Of a DNA stretch of 57,960 nucleotides, positions 52,484 to 57,960 are shown in pieces (the stretch's first letter is position 1; every line of letters starts with the position of its first letter). A program made the position numbers and the translations under genes. Source of the stretch: an uncultured Clostridium sp. GTDB lineage: Bacteria > Bacillota > Clostridia > TANB77 > CAG-508. The DNA is taken from positions 1 to 57,960 of the forward strand of contig CAMBEE010000002.1 in NCBI GenBank assembly GCA_945865665.1, written 5' to 3'. Under the pieces are notes generated by a model. The model was not told where the DNA came from. It saw nothing but the letters and a program-made list of their open reading frames with translations, and searched no databases.

Positions 52484-53680
52484 ATGAAAAGAAAAGAAAA
52501 AAGATATAATATAATAATATTAATTATAGTAATAATGCTTTTTATAAACATTAATGTAAAAGCTGCTAATCAAACAACAGATTCATCTGCAGAATGGAAA
52601 GAATGGCAAAAAGAAGAATATTGGGAATGGCATACAAGAACAACGAAAGATGACAAAGCATATAATGGCAAACATATTGTTATTCAAAATAATTCAATAG
52701 ATTTTTATGGATATGGAGACAATTCGTATAAAGATTTTTTATATAAAGAATATAAAAATCCTGGAAAAAGAATATTTCAATTTAGATTAGATGAAGAAAA
52801 AGCGAATTATCATACATTAGATGGCGCTGGTTTTATATTTAATGCTAAAAAGGAAAATAATAAATTATCAGGATATATATTATTATTTATGGAAAAAAGT
52901 GTAAATCTTTATAAGGTTAAAGATATAGATATAGACGAATTTGAAACCGCACTAAATAAAAAAGTTTCAGATTATGGAGAATTAATAAAAGCAATTCAAA
53001 AAACAGATTCAAAAATACATGATTTAAGAGTAGAAGCTACACCAAATAATATTAAAGTTATAGATGGAGAAAAAGAATTAATAAATGAAAAACTAGAAAA
53101 TACACAACACGCAGGAGAAAGTTTTGGATTAATTTCATCATATACACAACATGATTGTAATATATTATCAAAAATAGAATTTAGTGAATTTAAAATGACA
53201 ATAGAAGACTACAGTGTAAAAGTAATAAATACTGATACAGAAGATAATGTGATTTCTGGAGGAATCTTTGAGATAAAAGATGAAGATGGTAATGTAGTTG
53301 GAAATTGCAAAACAGATGAAAACGGAATGCTATATATAACAGGAATTTATGAAGGAAATTATACATTACAGCAAAAACAAGCACCTAATGGGTATATTTT
53401 AAATGAACAAATATACAAATTCGAAGTAGATAGTAATGGAAATGTTGTTAGTGAAGAAATAGAAAAAGATAATAATTTAATTATAAAAAATAAAAAAATA
53501 AAAGAAGAAATTGAAAATAATACAATAGAGAACAACACAAAAATTGATAATACAATAAGCAGTAAAATAATACCGAATGCAGGAAATAAAATGATTACAA
53601 TAGTAATGTTAATACTATTAGGGATAGGAATAAGCACATTTTTAATAGTAAAATTAAAAGAATATAAAGATGTAAAATAA
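52484..53680 (+). CDS. Surface protein with SpaA/CnaB domain and sortase-like signal
   Basis: A 398-aa secreted protein. Signal peptide (about 1-28, ending VKAANQ). Residues about 40-245 look like a lectin- or laminin-like beta sandwich (NSIDFYGYGDNSYKDFLY, GAGFIFNAKKENNKLSGYILLF, HDLRVEATPNNIKVIDGEK). A SpaA/CnaB prealbumin-like domain (about 248-335, VKVINTDTEDNVISGGIFEIKDEDGNVVG ... YTLQQKQAPNGYILNE) follows. After an Asn-rich spacer come IPNAG, a membrane helix and a basic tail, a variant sortase signal. It is probably linked to the wall and may bind host or food glycans. No sortase gene is near. Confidence 0.75.
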   Translation: MKRKEKRYNIIILIIVIMLFININVKAANQTTDSSAEWKEWQKEEYWEWHTRTTKDDKAYNGKHIVIQNNSIDFYGYGDNSYKDFLYKEYKNPGKRIFQFRLDEEKANYHTLDGAGFIFNAKKENNKLSGYILLFMEKSVNLYKVKDIDIDEFETALNKKVSDYGELIKAIQKTDSKIHDLRVEATPNNIKVIDGEKELINEKLENTQHAGESFGLISSYTQHDCNILSKIEFSEFKMTIEDYSVKVINTDTEDNVISGGIFEIKDEDGNVVGNCKTDENGMLYITGIYEGNYTLQQKQAPNGYILNEQIYKFEVDSNGNVVSEEIEKDNNLIIKNKKIKEEIENNTIENNTKIDNTISSKIIPNAGNKMITIVMLILLGIGISTFLIVKLKEYKDVK

Positions 53681-53710
53681 AAGAACGATTTTAAAATCGT
53701 TCTTTTATTT
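53679..53710. terminator. Terminator after surface-protein gene
   Basis: AAAGAACGATTTTAAAATCGTTCTTT, perfect, followed by T-rich DNA. It may also end the tRNA transcript from the other side. Confidence 0.8.
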
Positions 53711-53719
53711 TACCAAATC

Positions 53720-53796
53720 TGGTGGGCCAAGAGGGATTCGAACCCCCGACCCCACGCTTAGAAGGCGTGTGCTCTATCCAACTGAGCTATTGACCC
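53720..53796 (-). tRNA. tRNA-Arg (TCT)
   Basis: Minus strand: acceptor GGGTCAA pairs with TTGGCCC, the anticodon loop is CTTCTAA and CCA is encoded. Confidence 0.95.
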
Positions 53797-53883
53797 ATAA
53801 CATTTGAACAATAACTATAATAACACAAAAAAATAACTATGTCAATGAAAAATAAGAAAAAAGTAAAAAAAATTCCAGAAATT

Positions 53884-54183
53884 GTTACAGTTCACAGCTT
53901 TTAAAAAATTTTGTGTGCAAGTCGCCCACCTTAAGGGTTATATATATTTGATATTGTATTCTATTCATTACGTTTAAAAAGAAAATCTAAAATACCAAAC
54001 TGAGCCTCTCTCGCTCAGACCAAAAATGTATACATATATACATTTCTTTCGTGAGCATTCCTCAGTTATTTATTTAAGATTTTCTATTTTTCACTTCAAT
54101 CAAACGAATACAATATCAAATATATATAACCCTTAAGGTGGGCGACTTGCACACAAAATTTTTTAAAAGCTGTGAACTGTAAC
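53884..54183. mobile_element. Palindromic element C with 78-bp perfect inverted arms
   Basis: 300 bp starting GTTACAGTTCACAGC. 53884-53961 is the exact reverse complement of 54106-54183. The 144-bp centre is again partly palindromic (AGAAAATCT...AGATTTTCT, CTGAGC/GCTCAG, ATGTATACAT). CAGAAATT flanks both sides (53876-53883 and 54184-54191), as expected of an 8-bp target duplication. No coding frame. Ends match elements A and B. It lies between tRNA-Arg and the ABC operon. Confidence 0.85.
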
Positions 54184-54360
54184 CAGAAATTCTGAAAAAA
54201 CTAAAAATCTAAAAATGAATAATAAAAACTCTAAACAATCTATTTCCGTAATGTGAAATCTTTGTGAAAAGCTTTACAATAAAAAAACAAAATGATATTA
54301 TAGTAACAACAAAGCAAGACGAAAGTCTTACGGAAAATAAAATGTAAGGAGGAATTTCTC

Positions 54361-55302
54361 GTGATTGAAGTAAAAAACATCACAAAAAAATACGGAAGCT
54401 TTACTGCCGTAGATAATATCAGCTTCAAAATAGAAGAAGGTGAAATAATAGGACTACTTGGACCAAATGGAGCAGGAAAAAGTACAACAATGAACATGAT
54501 AACAGGATATATCGAACCAACAGAAGGAGAAATAGTAATAAACGGATATGATATATCAAAAAAACCAAGAAAAGCAAAATCACAAATAGGATATATGCCA
54601 GAAGGAGTTCCATTATATTCAGACTTAACAGTAAAAGAATTTGTAACATACATGGCTGAATTAAAAAAGGTAGACAGAAAAACAAGAAAAGAAAAAGTTG
54701 AAAAAATTATTGAACAAACAGGACTAAAAGATGTAGAAAAGAAGCTAACTCGTAACTTATCAAGAGGGTATAAGCAAAGAGTAAGCATGGCAGGAGCATT
54801 AGTTGGAGAACCAAAAATCCTTATATTAGACGAACCAACAGTAGGCTTAGATCCAAAACAAATAACAGAAATAAGAGCATTAATTAAGGAATTAGGAAAA
54901 ACACATACAGTAATACTAAGCTCACACATATTATCTGAAGTTAGTCAAATATGTAATAAAGTTATAATAATTAATAAAGGAAAAATAGTTGCTGTAGACA
55001 CACCTGAAAATTTAGAGAAAAAAGTAGCAAGCAATAACACAACATATGTAACAGTAGAAGATACAGAAAACAAAATGGAAACGATAAAAGAAACAATACC
55101 AGAAATCAAAGAAATCAAACTAATAAAAGAAAATGAAGATGGTACAAAACAATATGCATTAGAATCAGATAAAGATGTTGATTTAAGAAAAATAGTGTTC
55201 AATGAATTTGCAAAAGAAAACATCACAATATTTGAAATGAAGAAAGCAGATACAACACTAGAAGATGCATTTATGAAGTTAATAGAAGGAGGAGAAAAAT
55301 AA
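54361..55302 (+). CDS. ABC transporter ATP-binding protein, GldA/CcmA-like
   Basis: A 313-aa protein. Walker A GPNGAGKST, Q loop, signature LSRGYKQR (LSRG instead of LSGG), Walker B LILDEPTVGLDP and the His switch LSSHIL, plus a C-terminal regulatory region. It energises ABC-2-type export with the two membrane proteins downstream. GTG start 54361 behind AAGGAGGAA. The stop overlaps the permease ATG by one base (TAATG). Confidence 0.9.
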   Translation: MIEVKNITKKYGSFTAVDNISFKIEEGEIIGLLGPNGAGKSTTMNMITGYIEPTEGEIVINGYDISKKPRKAKSQIGYMPEGVPLYSDLTVKEFVTYMAELKKVDRKTRKEKVEKIIEQTGLKDVEKKLTRNLSRGYKQRVSMAGALVGEPKILILDEPTVGLDPKQITEIRALIKELGKTHTVILSSHILSEVSQICNKVIIINKGKIVAVDTPENLEKKVASNNTTYVTVEDTENKMETIKETIPEIKEIKLIKENEDGTKQYALESDKDVDLRKIVFNEFAKENITIFEMKKADTTLEDAFMKLIEGGEK

Positions 55303-55988
55303 TGTGGGCAGTCATCAAAAAAGAATTTAAATCATATTTTTATACACCAATTGGATACATATTTATTGGAGTGTTTTTAATAGCATTTAGTATATCATTT
55401 TATTTTAGTGTAATAGGTTATGGAAATGTTAACTTTGAATACATCTACTACACATTACCTACAATACTAGTTTTAGCATTTATAATACCATTACTAACAA
55501 TGAGGTCATTTTCTGAAGAAAGAAAAACAGGAACAGAACAATTATTATTAACATCACCTATAAGCATAACAAAAGTAGTTTTAGGTAAATTTATAGCAGC
55601 ATTGTTAATAGTGCTAATTACAGAATTATGCACATTTATGTACTTTGGTATTTTATGCCATTATGGTATGCCAAAATTAACAACAACATTTGCAACATTA
55701 CTAGGATTTTTATTATTTGTAATGTCATATATATCATTTGGGATGTTAACATCAAGTATAACAGAAAACCAAATAATAGCAGGAATAATCTCAATAGGAT
55801 TTTTTATAATAACTTGGGTTTTACCAGAATTTAATTCAAGCTTAGAAAGTTATTCTTTCATAAATATGTTTTATAAATATACACAAGGACAAATTGACAT
55901 AGGAGATACAGTTACATTTTTAACATTTACAGTTACTTGTATATTATTAACAATAACAGTAATGCAAAGAAGAAAAAGTGTAAAATAA
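55302..55988 (+). CDS. ABC-2 type permease, GldF-like
   Basis: A 228-aa membrane protein with six helices. It begins MWAVIKKEFKSYFYTPIGYIFIGVFL and has ABC-2 features: a long first loop, LTMRSFSEERKTGTEQLLLTSPIS, paired helices and a C-terminal YTQGQIDIGDTVTFLTFT. It starts inside the stop of the ATPase gene and is followed 12 bp later by the GldG-like gene, so the three form one operon. The substrate is unknown; in Bacteroidetes the GldA-F-G set serves gliding, while in Firmicutes it is an uncharacterised exporter. Confidence 0.87.
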   Translation: MWAVIKKEFKSYFYTPIGYIFIGVFLIAFSISFYFSVIGYGNVNFEYIYYTLPTILVLAFIIPLLTMRSFSEERKTGTEQLLLTSPISITKVVLGKFIAALLIVLITELCTFMYFGILCHYGMPKLTTTFATLLGFLLFVMSYISFGMLTSSITENQIIAGIISIGFFIITWVLPEFNSSLESYSFINMFYKYTQGQIDIGDTVTFLTFTVTCILLTITVMQRRKSVK

Positions 55989-56000
55989 TAAAGAATAAAT

Positions 56001-57656
56001 TTGAACAACAAATTTATAACTTTTAGGAAAGGAATGATAAAAAAAGTGAAAGAAGATAACAAGACTAAAAAAATAAATAAAAAAGACCAAGAAAATAAGA
56101 CAGAAAAAGTAAACAAAAAAGAGCAAAAAGATAAAACAGAAAAATCAAGCAAAAAAGAAAAAAAATCAAAAAAAGAAAAGTCAGAAAAACCAAATAAATT
56201 TATAGAAACAATAAAGAAAAAATGGTTAATAAATGGAACAAAAACATTTTTACTAGTAGTAATAATACTTGCATTCTTTATAGGAGTTAGTGTTTTAATG
56301 CAAAAACTTAATTTAACACCAATAGACCTAACGGAAGATAAATTATTTACACTAACAAGTGAAAGTAAAGATAAAGTAAAAGACATAGACAAAGACATCA
56401 ACATTTATTTTGTAGGATACTCAGATGATGACTCAACATTGGATTTAGCAAAACAATACACAAAAGTAAATGATAAAATAAAAGTAGAAGCTGTAAAAGC
56501 CGAAGACAGACCAGACTTAGTACAAAAATATGGAATAGAAACATCAAGTCAAGGGATTATAGTAGAAGCAGGAAGCAGATACAAAGTACTAGCATCAAGT
56601 GATTTAACAACATATGATGCAACATCAGGTTCATCAGTAAATGTAGCAGAAGAAAAACTAACAGCAGCAATTAGGTCTGTATCTGTAGAAGAATTACCAA
56701 AAGTATATTTCTTAAATGGATATAGTTCATTCACATTAACAAGTGGAATGCAATATTTAAATATGTATTTACAAAATGAAGTAAATGAAGTAGAAACATT
56801 AGACATCTTATCAACAGGAAAAGTTCCTGATGATTGTACAACATTAGTAATTGCATCACCAAATAAAGATTTTGACGATGTTGCAACAACAGCAATAACA
56901 GATTATATAAATAAAGGTGGAAACATCTTATGGTTAAATGCAGCAGTTGCAAAACAAATAGATTTACAAAATGCTAATAAAATATTAGCCTTATATGGAG
57001 TTAAACCATTTGAAATAGGAATAATAAGAGAAACAGATTCAAGCAAGATGGTATCAAATTCACCAGACTTAATTATGCCAGAGATACAATATGCAGATGC
57101 AACAAATAAACTATATAATTCAGAAGGTGTTATATTTATTAATGCAACAAAAATAAATGTTGCAAGTGATGATGAATTAAAGAATTTAAATACAACAAAA
57201 ACTGAATTAATAAGAACAAGTGAAAATGCATATTTTAGAACTAACTTTGAAAACAATGCAGATTCAGCACAAGACGGAGAATCAAAAGGAAATTTCTTAG
57301 TTGGAGCACAATTTGATAAAACAATATCAAAAGAAAACGACGAAACTAATACAAAAGAAGTAAAATCAAGATTAATAATATATGGAGAAAATTACTTCGT
57401 ATCAGACTATCAATTAACACAATCTACACAAACACCAATGATAGCATATAGACAAAACAAAGATTTAGTTTTAAACTCAATTGCTTACTTATCAGATAGA
57501 GAAGAAGATATTACAGTAAGAAAGAGCACAGGAGCTGTAACATATACAGCAACAGAACAAGAAAACAGAATAATATTAGCAATTATAACTGCTGTTCCGC
57601 TATTAATAATAGTAGCAGGAATTATAGTTTGGGCTAATAGAAGAAGAAAAAAATAA
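56001..57656 (+). CDS. GldG-like ABC transporter auxiliary protein
   Basis: A 551-aa protein. The N-terminal 65 residues are almost all Lys, Glu, Asn and Ser in KKEKKSKKEK-like runs, then one membrane helix (about 85-102). The extracytoplasmic GldG/DUF4350-like region follows (KLNLTPIDLTEDKLFTLTSESKDKVKDI, VYFLNGYSSFTL, GGNILWLNAAV). A last membrane helix (about 524-546) and RRRKK close it. Start TTG 56001 is tentative; ATG 56034 or GTG 56046 are possible because AGGAAAGG lies at about 56023-56030. It is the third gene of the ABC operon and ends at a terminator. Confidence 0.82.
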   Translation: MNNKFITFRKGMIKKVKEDNKTKKINKKDQENKTEKVNKKEQKDKTEKSSKKEKKSKKEKSEKPNKFIETIKKKWLINGTKTFLLVVIILAFFIGVSVLMQKLNLTPIDLTEDKLFTLTSESKDKVKDIDKDINIYFVGYSDDDSTLDLAKQYTKVNDKIKVEAVKAEDRPDLVQKYGIETSSQGIIVEAGSRYKVLASSDLTTYDATSGSSVNVAEEKLTAAIRSVSVEELPKVYFLNGYSSFTLTSGMQYLNMYLQNEVNEVETLDILSTGKVPDDCTTLVIASPNKDFDDVATTAITDYINKGGNILWLNAAVAKQIDLQNANKILALYGVKPFEIGIIRETDSSKMVSNSPDLIMPEIQYADATNKLYNSEGVIFINATKINVASDDELKNLNTTKTELIRTSENAYFRTNFENNADSAQDGESKGNFLVGAQFDKTISKENDETNTKEVKSRLIIYGENYFVSDYQLTQSTQTPMIAYRQNKDLVLNSIAYLSDREEDITVRKSTGAVTYTATEQENRIILAIITAVPLLIIVAGIIVWANRRRKK

Positions 57657-57668
57657 GAATATTTATAA

Positions 57669-57702
57669 AGAAAGTCCCATAAAATAATATGGGGCTTTTT
57701 AA
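57669..57702 (+). terminator. Terminator after the ABC/GldG operon
   Basis: AAAGTCCCATA and TATGGGGCTTT arms with T5. Confidence 0.85.
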
Positions 57703-57768
57703 TTTATAAGATAATAATTTATGACATTTGTAAGAATATATAAAATTTTGAAGGGAACAAAACTTTTT

Positions 57769-57960
57769 ATGAGTATTTTAAAAGTAGTATTTGTTATAAT
57801 TGGAACTTTGATAGGTGCAGGGTTCGCATCAGGACAAGAAATTTATACATTTTTCTTTTCGTATGGGATAAAGGGAATGCTAGGAATTATTGTATCAGGG
57901 AGCATAATAGGATTTACAATATATAAAACATTCAAAATATTAGAAAAAAATAATATAAAA
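57769..57960 (+). CDS. YkvI-like membrane transporter, N-terminal part
   Basis: 64 codons up to the window edge. MSILKVVFVIIGTLIGAGFASGQEIYTFFFSYG is the conserved first helix and loop of YkvI-type membrane proteins of the amino acid/polyamine transporter fold (GAGFASGQE motif). A second helix follows (GMLGIIVSGSIIGFTIY). ATG 57769 after AAGGGA. Truncated by the window end; the substrate is unknown. Confidence 0.7.
   Translation, partial: MSILKVVFVIIGTLIGAGFASGQEIYTFFFSYGIKGMLGIIVSGSIIGFTIYKTFKILEKNNIK

Noticed and set aside
53884..54183. Integron attC site or bidirectional terminator
   Set aside because: The 78-bp perfect arms, 300-bp size and flanking 8-bp duplication fit transposition better. 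No integron integrase is present.

Overview
The window comes from a very AT-rich, monoderm, anaerobic-type Firmicute. Gene content points to Clostridia, probably an uncultured gut lineage: VanW/G5, HD-GYP, a hybrid-cluster-associated redox domain, a sortase-type surface protein, a GldA/F/G-like exporter and Firmicute-type mobilizable elements. It uses the standard bacterial code with Shine-Dalgarno (SD) starts. The exact taxon cannot be fixed from the sequence alone.

Layout. 1-2480: edge of a conjugative module on the minus strand (VirB2-like pilin, VirD4-like coupling ATPase, small membrane protein) set in A/T low-complexity DNA. 2500-21000: core chromosome with DUF1858, tRNA-Lys/Glu/Thr, a FabG/YmfI-like reductase, a CBM53-like protein, VanW/G5, tRNA-Lys(CTT), CorA, CapA, ABC-F, Tex, an HD-GYP protein with a dead receiver, a frameshifted HtrA between two palindromic elements, guanine deaminase, DUF4230, an adenosine-deaminase/SLOG-like fusion, DUF1653 and tRNA-Arg. 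21001-48177: tRNA-Pro(TGG) followed by three elements in tandem, each bounded by a copy of the tRNA 3' end (CACCTCGACCA at 21066, 31580, 38923 and 48167). 48500-57960: core again, with a FAD/Rieske oxidoreductase (frameshifted), M18 aminopeptidase, XRE regulator, SpaA-type surface protein, tRNA-Arg(TCT), a 300-bp palindromic transposon-like element, an ABC/GldG operon and the start of a YkvI-like gene.

The tandem array. Element 1 (E1) is complete: rep, TnpV, DUF6664-like, oriT, MobC, relaxase, excisionase and integrase. Its cargo is a 1007-aa HD protein, a solitary MazF-like protein, a candidate small RNA and a zinc-ribbon protein. Element 2 (E2) belongs to another family. Its xis-like/HTH/int/mobC/relaxase operon lies behind two leader terminators, with four small cargo enzymes on one side and a Fic protein with its own operator array on the other. 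Element 3 (E3) has E1-type rep/mob genes but no integrase, a relaxase with two frameshifts, a Schlafen-type gene with two stop codons and a transposase remnant. It is probably a decaying passenger that could move only through the integrases of its neighbours.

Most notable signals: (i) the three-element tRNA-Pro array with conserved oriT architecture and element-specific arm-type repeats; (ii) a family of GTTACAG-ended palindromic elements, one with 78-bp perfect arms and an 8-bp target duplication; (iii) the HD-domain cargo gene behind three 10-bp repeats phased at 11 bp; (iv) two unassigned candidate RNAs and a long structured leader inside the elements; (v) an integrase with two ferredoxin-like Cys motifs; (vi) a gene nested inside a relaxase gene; (vii) apparent ATT starts in two adjacent conjugation genes.
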